Shown in pieces: positions 10,138 through 19,979 of a stretch of 64,000 nucleotides of DNA; the first letter of the stretch is position 1; each line of letters opens with the position of its first letter. Under the pieces are notes generated by a model. That model searched no databases. It was not told where the DNA came from and saw only the letters and a program-made list of their open reading frames with translations. This DNA comes from Henningerozyma blattae CBS 6284 (Eukaryota > Ascomycota > Saccharomycetes > Saccharomycetales > Saccharomycetaceae), in NCBI RefSeq assembly GCF_000315915.1, contig NC_020186.1, positions 1,178,001 to 1,242,000 of the forward strand. Direction: 5' to 3'. Made by a program: the position numbers and the translations under genes.

Positions 10138-12928
10138 GGTGGCTTTTTTTTTTGAGATAGATGCTTGAAGTGGAGGGAATTGAGGAATAACTAGTCGAAA
10201 CTTAAAAGAAAAAAATAACCACCAACCATTGAATGCCTTTATTGTAAATTTTCTCGCTCTATATATATATGTATATATTTTGGGAATTCATTGAATAATG
10301 GCCAAACAGTAGATGATTAATAATATTGACAAATACAACTTCAATTACAATGCCAAGAGGGAAAACAAAGACATGCTCACTACTCTCAGCGAGCCAAAAA
10401 CCAAAAAAAAAAAAAAATACCACTACTAGAGAAAATTCGCTAGAATAAGGTTCCAACGTTTTTTAAACTCCCAAGTTTATCACTATAGAATTGCCTGTTT
10501 ATTTTGATAATCATCTTAAGAGTTAGATGGAGAACTGGATTACCACATCGGTCAAATTTGCAGAAAACCCCGTAGGCAAATATTCGGCCCAATCTTCGGA
10601 TGTCTTAATTTTGCAGGGTACCCCAAAAGGTTCTGAAAGCTACCCGATCCGGCTACCCAACAGAACTGAGGATATTCCATATCAGGAAACCGCCAACCTG
10701 AACACCACGTGCTTTGAATAGTGAAGACCCTTAGTACGGCGCTACCACGTGATGTGTGGTGGGGACTTTTTTTATTATTTTCTCTATTATATTTTTCATT
10801 TATGGCAGACTGCAGGGTTTCTCTGGGCCAAATTAGGGAAACTCTACGAGATTGATATAACCCGATATGGTACCTGCCAATTTATTTGTCTAGATTGTAA
10901 AATAACATTCTTTCAGGAGAAAAAAGACCACCTGATGATATACAATGTATATTGTAGTTAAAAACTTAGATTTTATTTAGGTAAAGATAAGAGAGGTTAA
11001 GGTAAAGTGAAACAAAGTGGAATGAAGCAGAGTAGCGCAATGAAGTGAAATAGTGCAGAGTGATGTAAATCATATCGTTACAATCACCCCGGAAGTCAGG
11101 GCCTTTCTTAAAGTTTAAATTTTCAACTTTGTTATCAAATATTCCCTAGAGTGCTAAGTGAGGCTATGGAATATTCCTGACGCGTAAACTTTTATAAATA
11201 TTGGTTTTCTCAATAAAGCGCATGGATATTATCTCATATTTTATAAAACTACAGGCACCCATATCTAGGTATTACATTCTTAATTATTTGAGGCTATTGT
11301 AATTAGAAGTTGCTTTAAAAATACTCCGGGGTATTACTAAGAAATCGTTGAAATATCCATATTGACATATGATTTTACTTGAAATCACAGTGAAGAATAT
11401 GCAGCTAGGGAGAATTGTGTCTGAAAATTAGGGGCTGACTAGATCTAGAAACAAGAGACAAAAAAAACATGATAACCTCACTTCACAATATATATGCTTG
11501 GCTATAAATCAGAGTGCCTTTTGCCATGCGATTGCAACATACTAGCTTGATGCATTGCTATGACTGTTTTCAATAGAAATTTGAGGTTTTATCAAGTTTA
11601 AAAATTAGCCAAGATTTTCAGAGTAAAAAAAGTCAGTTCGAAGGAAAAAAAAGTTAGGAACCACTATTTCTTGCCGTATAATGTAGAGATATAAAGAAGA
11701 TTCAATACGATTATTGTAGCAATTAGGTCAGGCGTGTATAATAAGATAGTTTTGTAACTAGGTGATTACTATTTTGAAGGTGACAAAAATAGAATCTATG
11801 CATTAGTAATACCAGCTATTGGATAAATGATGGAAGCATCCTATAGAATTAATTATAATTCTAGATAGACATTGGAAATAACTCACCCCGTCTACTGAAC
11901 CTCTCAGGATGTTATAGTCCCTACCCCCTCTTGTTCGTAATATTCTTATAAAGGTAACTATCCCATCCTTCTATTTTCATATAACTGATAAGATAGGAAA
12001 AAAAATATTCAAGATATTATTTCTCAGCTAATTGAATAAATATTATAGTCCCAGTGCATTAGATTTATATTCGACTACACTGTACTACAATGAACCCATC
12101 ATAACTTTTCTCACTGCAATCTACATACAACTTTTTAATCCCACCTTCCACGACTCTAATTTAATCTAAAACTTTTAAACTTATTGGATATCCTACTATT
12201 TAAATCACTACTTTTGAGAGAATAATTTATGACTAGAAAATACCACTGTTTGACAGATAGTGTTTGTTAACCAGTTACTTGTATCACTCTCTTCTCTAAT
12301 TACCTACTCTAACTCCATTTTGAATACACTTGGCATCTTTCGATAGATTAGCTATAGTAATTCATTCACTCCCTTTTCATCATTACATTTTATCTTCTTT
12401 TTATTAATGAAAGTTATTCACAATGAAAACTGCTGGAAAATAATATAATTGTTTTCTATTTATTTCGTAAAAACACATTTTTATCAAGTGCTTAATTTTC
12501 ACCTGCTTGGTTTGGTTCATAATTAAGGTATTTGCTAAATGAGGGAAATGTTATTTAAGGTAAAGGAACATTTATGAATGGAGCTTGCTTTAACTTACTA
12601 TATAAAGAGCATACTTTGTAATTGAATATACATGTTGCTGGAATATGATTGTATCATTTTCTATTAAGTGGTAAAAGACTTTTTATCCGTGACTTATTAT
12701 TTAAAATGTGTTTTTCTTATTATATCGAAAAACACTATTTAAGAAATATATTCATTTTAGTTATAGTATTTACTATATATTTCTAAATAAAGTAATCGTC
12801 TTTACATCCTAAACACTGTATAACAATGTCTAACTCTCTTGAATCCCAGTAAAACTATATCTAAATATTTTTATTAAATAAATTGCTTTTTTAAGAAATG
12901 AAGAAAACTCGAAAAACAATGAAAACAA
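10138..12928. other. Long phospholipase B upstream region, no gene seen
   Basis: Almost 2.8 kb without a supportable gene lie between the phospholipase B start and the tRNA. Two CACGTG E-boxes sit at 10706-10711 and 10746-10751, 40 bp apart, inside a patch (about 10530-10760) that is less AT-rich than its surroundings. They are candidate Pho4 or Cbf1 sites for the phospholipase gene. Two open frames of 64 and 70 codons there (10527-10721, 10749-10961) look unlike any protein I know and probably reflect the higher GC. The rest is AT-rich without recognisable LTRs. Confidence 0.45.
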
Positions 12929-13002
12929 GACTCCATGGCCAAGCTGGTTAAGGCGTGCGACTGTTAATCGCAAGATCGAGAGTTCAATCCTCTCTGGGGT
13001 CG
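12929..13002 (+). tRNA. tRNA-Asn (anticodon GTT)
   Basis: A 74-nt tRNA gene without intron. The acceptor strands GACTCCA and TGGGGTC pair with one G-T pair, and a discriminator G follows. The A box is TGGCCAAGCTGG, the anticodon GTT is at 12963-12965 in the loop CTGTTAA, and the T loop is TTCAATC. It is nearly identical to S. cerevisiae tRNA-Asn as I recall it. A T6 run (13007-13012) just downstream is the expected RNA polymerase III terminator. Confidence 0.97.
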
Positions 13003-13052
13003 TTCATTTTTTACATTGTCACGTAGTGTGAGCCACGTTAGTCACGTGTATA

Positions 13053-13152
13053 NNNNNNNNNNNNNNNNNNNNNNNNNNNNNNNNNNNNNNNNNNNNNNNN
13101 NNNNNNNNNNNNNNNNNNNNNNNNNNNNNNNNNNNNNNNNNNNNNNNNNNNN
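13053..13152. other. Assembly gap of 100 Ns
   Basis: Exactly 100 undetermined bases, the conventional placeholder for a gap of unknown size between contigs. Sequence left of it belongs to the tRNA-Asn segment; sequence right of it begins the colinear block with DBP3. A CACGTG (13043-13048) lies five bases before the gap. Physical linkage across this point is not shown by the sequence. Confidence 0.97.
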
Positions 13153-13455
13153 TTACTAAATTTGGCAAGAGAAAAAGGAAAATTGCAGAGAAAGAAATAA
13201 AAAATTTTTTTTTTTTGGTTAGTTCGGAATTCATCTCATCTCATCAAATTGTTAATATAGTTTTCTATTATTATTGTCATTATGGCAATTAATATATTGC
13301 TATGCTTTTTAATTCAAAAGATATGATTAAAATAAATATGTATTTTTTTTGTTATATCTTGGATTATTAATTCATTAAATTCTTGATTATTTGATAAGAT
13401 TGCTAAGCATAGTCTTGAAAACCCAATATCTTAATAGTTTGTATTTAATATCAAA
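13153..13455 (+). promoter_or_regulatory. DBP3 upstream region
   Basis: These 303 bp run from the assembly gap to the DBP3 start. They contain an AAAAATTTTT-type tract (13199-13217) that resembles the RRPE motif of ribosome-biogenesis promoters, then AT-rich sequence. No full PAC motif is visible; part of the promoter may lie in the gap. Confidence 0.35.
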
Positions 13456-14997
13456 ATGACTCAAGAAGAAATTATTGACAAGAAGAGAAAAGTAGATGAT
13501 AACTTGGATAAAAAAGAGAAGAAAAAGTTAAAGAAAGATAAGAAGGATAAGAAGGATAAGAAGGATAAGAAGGATAAGAAAGACAAAAAGGAAAAGAAAG
13601 AAAAGAAAGAGAAGAAATCTGAAAACGAAGAAGAAACTGTCAATGCAACCTCTAATGAAACTCCTGTTGTTGATGCTGGAGAAATTGAAAAATTCTTGAA
13701 GGAAAATGAAGTTATTATTGAAGGTGGTAAAACTTTAAATATTAATCCAATCATTAATTTTAATGAATTAACTAAATTGAATAAAACTATTCTAAAAGAA
13801 TTAAATAAATATCCTAAACCAACTCCAATCCAATCTGCTTCATGGCCATATCTATTAAAGGGTAAAGATGTTATTGGTATCGCAGAAACTGGGTCTGGTA
13901 AAACAGTCGCATTCGGTGTTCCAGCTTTAAATAAATTAACTCAAGAAAATAGTGATAATAAAAACATTAAAGTATTAATTATTTCTCCAACAAGAGAATT
14001 AGCCATGCAAATTTATGATAATTTAAATACTTTAAGTGCCAATTGTGATAAGATTAACGTCTGCTGTTTATATGGTGGTGTACCAAAAGATAATCAAAGA
14101 AGAGAATTAAAGAAATCTCAAATTGTAGTTGCTACCCCAGGTAGATTAATCGATCTAATTGAAGAAGGTAGTTGTAACCTAAATAATGTGGATTATTTAG
14201 TCTTGGATGAAGCCGATAGAATGCTAGAAAAAGGTTTTGAAGAAGATATTAAAAAAATTATTAGCGAAACCAGTAAAATTAATAGACAAACTTTAATGTT
14301 CACTGCAACTTGGCCAAAAGAAGTTCGTGATTTGGCTAATTCTTTTATGCAAAAGGACTTTATTAAGATTAGTATCGGTGGTAACAGAGATGAATTAACT
14401 GCTAATAAAAGAATTAAACAAATTGTTGAAGTAGTTGATAACTTTAAAAAAGAAAAAAAATTGTTAGATTTATTAAGAAAATATGATAATTCAGAAGATA
14501 AAATTTTGATTTTTGCACTATATAAAAAAGAAGCTTCAAGAGTTGAAAGAAATTTGAAATACAGTGGTTATAAAGTTGCTGCCATTCATGGTGATTTATC
14601 ACAACAACAACGTACCCAAGCTTTGAATGAATTTAAATCAGGCAAATCTAACTTGCTATTAGCAACTGATGTAGCTGCTAGAGGTTTAGATATTCCAAAT
14701 GTTAAAGTCGTTATTAATTTAACTTTCCCATTAACAGTGGAAGATTATGTTCATAGAATTGGTAGAACTGGTAGGGCTGGTAAGACAGGTATTGCTCATA
14801 CTTTATTTACCGAACAAGAAAAACATTTAGCTGGTGCTTTAGTCAATGTATTAAATGGTGCCAACCAACCAGTTCCAGAAGACTTGATTAAATTCGGTAC
14901 TCACACTAAGAAGAAAGAACATAGTGCATACGGTGCTTTTTACAAAGATATTGATATGAATAAAAACCAAAAAAGATCACTTTTGATTAATTCATAA
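13456..14997 (+). CDS. DBP3: ATP-dependent RNA helicase Dbp3 (DEAD box)
   Basis: A nucleolar DEAD-box helicase acting in 60S subunit assembly (27S pre-rRNA processing). The 513 residues compare with about 520 in S. cerevisiae. Residues 10-55 are a Lys/Asp/Glu tail built of KKDKKD repeats, as in the known Dbp3. The helicase motifs follow in order: Q motif (PTPIQ), motif I AETGSGKT at 143-150, PTRELA, TPGR, DEAD at 251-254, TAT in MFTATWP, and [10 protein letters not shown]. The Lys-rich tail is encoded by near-perfect 9-bp repeats (AAGAAGGAT), so its length may vary. DBP3 converges on KXD1, the arrangement of YGL078C and YGL079W. Confidence 0.96.
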   Translation: MTQEEIIDKKRKVDDNLDKKEKKKLKKDKKDKKDKKDKKDKKDKKEKKEKKEKKSENEEETVNATSNETPVVDAGEIEKFLKENEVIIEGGKTLNINPIINFNELTKLNKTILKELNKYPKPTPIQSASWPYLLKGKDVIGIAETGSGKTVAFGVPALNKLTQENSDNKNIKVLIISPTRELAMQIYDNLNTLSANCDKINVCCLYGGVPKDNQRRELKKSQIVVATPGRLIDLIEEGSCNLNNVDYLVLDEADRMLEKGFEEDIKKIISETSKINRQTLMFTATWPKEVRDLANSFMQKDFIKISIGGNRDELTANKRIKQIVEVVDNFKKEKKLLDLLRKYDNSEDKILIFALYKKEASRVERNLKYSGYKVAAIHGDLSQQQRTQALNEFKSGKSNLLLATDVAARGLDIPNVKVVINLTFPLTVEDYVHRIGRTGRAGKTGIAHTLFTEQEKHLAGALVNVLNGANQPVPEDLIKFGTHTKKKEHSAYGAFYKDIDMNKNQKRSLLINS

Positions 14998-15192
14998 CAT
15001 AGCTGAAGTCGTACAGGAGATAAAATATTTTCAAACCCCAAATTATCATTAACTTTAAATAGATTTGTTTTATATCAAATAAATAAATGTATATTAGTAT
15101 TAAATCCTTTTAAAGCAAATTACAAAAAAATAAAATAAAATTTTAAAGCTAGTGCTTATCTGATTAGAGTTTTATAGATATTTCAGCGAAGC

Positions 15193-15930
15193 TTATATTT
15201 CATCATTATCGAATTGAACAGATGCTAATGCGGTATCATTATCACCAGTTAATTTTCTCTCCAAAATTTTTTCTCTTGCATTATTAAATTCAATAGTGTA
15301 ATTTAATCTTAAATTATTGGATAGTAAATCAATTTTTTTTCGACAATAAATAAGATTTTTATTAATTCTATTAGATATTATTATACCGTTAGCGTACCTA
15401 GTTTTCAATCTTTTTAATATATCGGTCGATTCGTTTATTAGTTGTTGTAATTGTAGAGATTTAGTATTAATGATTGCTGACGTTCTTGCTTGTAATGATA
15501 AAGCTGTGGCAAAAGTATCTGGATTATCTAAAGATGTTAAAAGAGTAGATTTTATATATTCAGCAACATCGATAGTATGTAAATTACTATTATCTCGTGT
15601 TTGAGACGTTAGCGTTTCTGATAATGCATGATTATTTTCAGTACTTATATCTCCATTGTCTAATCCAAATATATAATCATCATCGTCGTCGTCATCGTCA
15701 TTACCATAATTATCCTCATTATTCATTAAATTTGTAGTATGGTGATCCTCAATTTCTTCCTCATTTTCAGCACCACTAATGCTACTCTGATCTATATCCT
15801 CGTCTAATAAGTCTTCGTTTAAATTACTCTCTACCACATAATTATGAGATGGTATTCCTGGAGCTCGTAATTGAGATTGTGTATGAGATGTCAAATGTGA
15901 TTGATTTCCTTCTGTAGAATTTTGAACCAT
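15193..15930 (-). CDS. KXD1: Probable Kxd1, BLOC-1 complex subunit
   Basis: The likely orthologue of YGL079W, a KxDL-family subunit of the yeast BLOC-1 complex that acts in endosomal traffic. The N-terminal half of the 245 residues is acidic and low in complexity, with an Asp run near 79-86. The C-terminal half (about 115-240) is predicted helical and coiled-coil, around TKSLQLQQLINESTDILKRL, the kind of segment found in KxDL proteins. Sequence likeness by eye is modest. The main support is position: it converges with DBP3, as KXD1 does in S. cerevisiae. The start ATG follows a short AT-rich leader. Confidence 0.75.
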   Translation of the reverse strand: MVQNSTEGNQSHLTSHTQSQLRAPGIPSHNYVVESNLNEDLLDEDIDQSSISGAENEEEIEDHHTTNLMNNEDNYGNDDDDDDDDYIFGLDNGDISTENNHALSETLTSQTRDNSNLHTIDVAEYIKSTLLTSLDNPDTFATALSLQARTSAIINTKSLQLQQLINESTDILKRLKTRYANGIIISNRINKNLIYCRKKIDLLSNNLRLNYTIEFNNAREKILERKLTGDNDTALASVQFDNDEI

Positions 15931-16737
15931 CTTATCATATATATATTACTTGAATGCTGTAATTCATAACTTGGAATCGCTATGTTACTTCTCGACAATA
16001 TAATACTCTATTAGGCACAATTAACTTTGAACCTGAGTTTTTTAAAAAGTATAATTTAATACTATTATTAGATCGTAAATCCTTTTTATTTCGGGGTGTC
16101 AGAAATTCATTAACAGTTTTATGATTAATAATATGAATAAAGTATTTAACTATTGAAGTGTGATAAATTATAAAAAAATACCAAGTTTTACCATTAGTTA
16201 TAGATGGAATTACTTCTGCTAAGAATACATAAACATATGACATATGAAATTGTTGATAGCAGCTGCTTATCTTTTAGAAATTTAGATCCTCGACTCAGTT
16301 TGATTTTCAATCTTTCTCCTCAGCTGCTTTATTTTTTTTGAACTATTTAAACATACATTAACATAAAATTTAATATGCTATTATATGAGGTACTAGTTGA
16401 ATTATCTTACTTGTCATAGTATAAAATAACTGTTATAGTATATTCGATTTTTAACCTGTGTCCGGGTAGCACTAATATATTCAAGGTCTAGAAAAAGATC
16501 AGAACTTATGATTGCTAAATGGATAAAAAGAGGTTTTGAATAAATGTTCATAAGATTATCATTTTACCTTTTGGGTACTACTTAAATAAACTACCACTAA
16601 CTACATAATTGAATTTCAATTGATAGAGTCCTTTAGGTGTATTAACTTTAGAATATTTGCCAAGAGAGGTAAGGAAATATACAAAATACAGAGTTTTAAT
16701 AGCTCATTAAACCTTTTTTTGCAGAATTCATCTCAGA
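15931..16737. other. Divergent KXD1/APL5 intergenic region
   Basis: These 807 bp separate two divergent genes. No known gene is seen. A minus-strand frame of 87 codons (15980-16243) is open. Its position and strand are where YGL081W would fall in the ancestral order, so it may be a relic, but I cannot show homology. Confidence 0.4.
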
Positions 16738-19617
16738 ATGTCTTCCATTATTGAGACACGTTTAAGTCCATTTGGATTGTATTTCGAAAAATCATTAAAA
16801 GGTTTAATTAAAGAGATTAGAAATAATAATAATTCGAGAGAACAGCTTATGGAATTCTTAAATAATGAATTGATAACATATCAAAAGGAGATTAATAATA
16901 TTACTTCAACAAATACTATCAACAATTTAATAGTTAAATCAAATATAATATTGAAATTGACATATCTAGAAATGTATGGGTTTGATATGTCATGGGCTAA
17001 TTTTTATATATTGGAAATAATGAGCAGTAAGAATTTCCAACAAAAAAGAATTGGTTATTTGGCAGCTTCTCAAACTTTTTATAAAGATGATGATATTTCA
17101 ATCTTGGCGACTAACTTAATCAAAAATGATTTAAAGTATACCTTCTCAAATAACATCAATAATACCAACAATACTAATTCAGTTTCAACTTATAAAATTG
17201 GTATTGCCTTGAATGGTATTTCTAATATCTGTACAAGCTCCTTAGCAAGAGACATTTCAGATGATTTAGTTTTAATGTTGAAAAATAAAAATCCTTATAT
17301 TAGGAAAAAGACAATAATTGCTCTATTTAAGGTATTTTTAAATTACCCAGAATCATTAAGGGATAATTTCGATGCCTTTATTGATTGTTTAAATGACTCG
17401 GATTTATCAGTTATTTCTACAACAATTAGTGTTATTGTAGAACTATCGAAGAAAATCCCTAATTTTTTTATTAAAATATCTCCAATCTTATATGATCTCC
17501 TAATAAATATTGACAACAATTGGATTATAATTCGACTATTAAAATTATTCACAAATTTGACCAATTTTGAGCCCAAATTAAAATTTAAATTACTTCCAAA
17601 AGTATTAAACCTTTTAAACAATTCAAATGCCACTTCTATTATATATGAATCCATCAATTGTATCTTAAATACAAGTATGCTAGATGCTAATGATTTTAGC
17701 ACTGCTCAAATTTGTTTAAACAAGCTATTGGAATTCTTAAACTCTAAAGATCCAAATTTAAGGTTTATTAGTTGCTCTCTGTTCATCAAAATTGGTAAAA
17801 TTAATATTAATTTCATTTTAAATTATTCAAATGAAGTTCTAAATTTCTTAAATGATATTGACATTTCGATTAGATTAAAGTCTTTGAATTTATTAGTAGG
17901 AATTACAAATGATGATAATTTAATTGATACAGTAAACATTTTAAAAAATCAATTGATTGTAAATGAAGAAAAAATCGTAGTTAATTCAAACAAGGAAATT
18001 AAAATTTTAATTCCGATGGACTATAAAATTAAAATTATTAAAACAATAATAAATTTAGTTTCTATAAATAATTATTCCAACGTCCCTGATTTTAATTGGC
18101 TAATCGATTTATTATATGATTTGGTATTTATTACAAAGGACTCACTTACCACAGATCAAAAAGAGCTTGGTATCTTACTTGGCCATCAATTTAAAACGTT
18201 AATGATTAAAGTTCCGGACATTAGAACTGATATTTTAGTTAATCTAATTAAATTAATAAATTTCAAAGATATTGAAAAAATTCCAATTAGTTCGATCCTA
18301 CCTGATATAATTTGGTCTATTGGGGAATTCTCAACTCTAATTGATAATTGTAACGACTTGATAACTGATTTACTCAATTTAAATTTAAAGGATACCAAAC
18401 CAATAAACTACATGATCATTACTTTATTGAAATTATTTAACAACTATTGTAATCCTACTTCCGACTCTTCAATACCAACAACTGAAAATATTTTAATATA
18501 TCTAAATAGTATATTAGAATATTTATCTCCATTATCATATTCAAAAAATTTTGAGATTCAAGAAAGAACAAATGAAACAATGGAATTTTTGAAAATTTCG
18601 AAAGAAGCAATAGAAGCAACAAATGAAATACCTATTCTTATTTCAGAAGTCTTGCCTGGTTTCTTCAACAGCTATGATTTAGTTCCTGTATCACTCGACA
18701 TTCAAAGGAACATTTTTAATAATGAGTTAAATATTGATTTAGATACTCCATTTCTATCTTCAGAGGAAATGGGTGCTATCATTAATGAATCCTTATTAAA
18801 CACGGATACATCTGATAACCAAGTATCATTATTGAAATCATTAGATTATGACTGGGATTCTGATGCAGATTCTCATTCCGATTTTGAAATTCAAAGTAAT
18901 AAAAGCTTGAATGCTGAAGATCATGTTACTGAAAATTTGTTGGATGTAAAAGATTCTAATAATCATGCTGAAAAAGTAGTAAAACAAAAGAGTGATAATC
19001 CTTTTATATTAGACTCAAAATTGCAAACTAGATCGGTTCAATCTACTAATAGTTTATTTTCATCTGATAACAAACCACAATCAAACAATCATCAAATCAA
19101 AATAAATAACTCACTGAATTCTGTTGTAGATGAAAATCCATCCGAGCCTAAACTTCATAAAAAGATTACTGTGTTGACAGAAGCAACATTACCAAATTTC
19201 TCCTCTTCGACAGGTATATTAACAACAGAGATAAGTTCATTATCTCTAAATCCTGCTTCTACAAAAGATTTAACAAAGAAAAAGAAAAAGAAAAATCAAA
19301 TTAATTTAAATTTACCCAATAAATTAGAAAGCTTTGATTTCAAGAACAATCAAATAACTAATGCTATACAGGACGCTGATTTGATGGAGTTAGAAGAGCT
19401 AAGACAAAAATTTAAATCTCAGGCTAATGCTGAGAGAAACGCCCAAGAAAATATAAATAGTGACAATGATGAAGTAATAATTATTAAGAAAAAAAAGAAG
19501 AAAACGAAGAAGAAGGATACTGATGGGAAAGAGAAGAAAAAGAAGAAGAAGAAGGCTAAACCAGCAGTTGATACTGGTCCCAAACTTTTGACTCAAAACC
19601 CTCCGAATATTATTTAA
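16738..19617 (+). CDS. APL5: AP-3 complex subunit delta (delta-adaptin)
   Basis: The large delta subunit of the AP-3 clathrin-type adaptor, which sorts cargo such as alkaline phosphatase from the Golgi to the vacuole. The 959 residues compare with about 930 in S. cerevisiae. The N-terminal 600 residues are an adaptin trunk of alpha-helical repeats, starting with RLSPFGLYFEKSLKGLIKEI and the typical LTYLEMYGFDMSWANF and KRIGYLAASQ segments. A hinge rich in Asn and Ser follows, then a Lys-rich C-terminal tail with runs of KKKKKK from about 845 onward. This corresponds to YPL195W and lies upstream of RSA1 in the same orientation, as in S. cerevisiae; the DDC1 gene normally between them is absent. 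Confidence 0.94.
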   Translation: MSSIIETRLSPFGLYFEKSLKGLIKEIRNNNNSREQLMEFLNNELITYQKEINNITSTNTINNLIVKSNIILKLTYLEMYGFDMSWANFYILEIMSSKNFQQKRIGYLAASQTFYKDDDISILATNLIKNDLKYTFSNNINNTNNTNSVSTYKIGIALNGISNICTSSLARDISDDLVLMLKNKNPYIRKKTIIALFKVFLNYPESLRDNFDAFIDCLNDSDLSVISTTISVIVELSKKIPNFFIKISPILYDLLINIDNNWIIIRLLKLFTNLTNFEPKLKFKLLPKVLNLLNNSNATSIIYESINCILNTSMLDANDFSTAQICLNKLLEFLNSKDPNLRFISCSLFIKIGKININFILNYSNEVLNFLNDIDISIRLKSLNLLVGITNDDNLIDTVNILKNQLIVNEEKIVVNSNKEIKILIPMDYKIKIIKTIINLVSINNYSNVPDFNWLIDLLYDLVFITKDSLTTDQKELGILLGHQFKTLMIKVPDIRTDILVNLIKLINFKDIEKIPISSILPDIIWSIGEFSTLIDNCNDLITDLLNLNLKDTKPINYMIITLLKLFNNYCNPTSDSSIPTTENILIYLNSILEYLSPLSYSKNFEIQERTNETMEFLKISKEAIEATNEIPILISEVLPGFFNSYDLVPVSLDIQRNIFNNELNIDLDTPFLSSEEMGAIINESLLNTDTSDNQVSLLKSLDYDWDSDADSHSDFEIQSNKSLNAEDHVTENLLDVKDSNNHAEKVVKQKSDNPFILDSKLQTRSVQSTNSLFSSDNKPQSNNHQIKINNSLNSVVDENPSEPKLHKKITVLTEATLPNFSSSTGILTTEISSLSLNPASTKDLTKKKKKKNQINLNLPNKLESFDFKNNQITNAIQDADLMELEELRQKFKSQANAERNAQENINSDNDEVIIIKKKKKKTKKKDTDGKEKKKKKKKAKPAVDTGPKLLTQNPPNII

Positions 19618-19979
19618 TAAACTACATCCTGACTGCATTTATTTTTATAGAACATATTCATTTAATGACCTATTATTATATAGAAAATTTAAAGGTTTAT
19701 TTTTCTCTAAAAATATTAGCCGCCAATTTTTTCCCTTAAATACGACACCCTTGGAATCTGAATCTTTTCCGATTCGAACTCGCGACATTTTTTCTCAGTG
19801 TAAATAAATCATCGATGAGAAAAAGAAAAAAAAGAGAAAATAAGCTCATCGCAAAAAAATAGTTGAAAAATTATACTTATCATATATTATTCGCCAGTCT
19901 TGAAAAAGACTAATCCTTCAAATACATGTACATTATGCTTCTAAAAACCAAAACATTTGTTTGACTTGAAATAAACTTA
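19618..19979 (+). promoter_or_regulatory. RSA1 upstream region with PAC and RRPE motifs
   Basis: No gene lies in these 362 bp. A PAC motif (CTCATCGC, 19845-19852) is followed 11 bp later by an RRPE-like TGAAAAATT (19864-19872), about 110 bp before the RSA1 ATG. PAC plus RRPE marks the ribosome-biogenesis regulon in yeasts, which fits the role of Rsa1. There is no trace of DDC1, which occupies this place in S. cerevisiae. Confidence 0.65.

Noticed and set aside
10527..10961. Two open frames of 64 and 70 codons upstream of phospholipase B
   Set aside because: No recognisable protein and no start context; they overlap a promoter patch that is less AT-rich, where stops are rarer by chance.
13042..13048. 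GTCACGTG beside the gap as a centromere CDEI element
   Set aside because: No CDEIII-like CCGAA core or AT-rich CDEII can be shown, since the adjoining sequence is Ns; a Cbf1 site is enough. The ATCACGTG at 62281-62288 likewise lacks a CDEII.
19765..19790. GATTCGAAC on the plus strand as a tRNA T-arm on the minus strand
   Set aside because: The flanking bases do not form a T stem, and no acceptor or anticodon arm can be folded.
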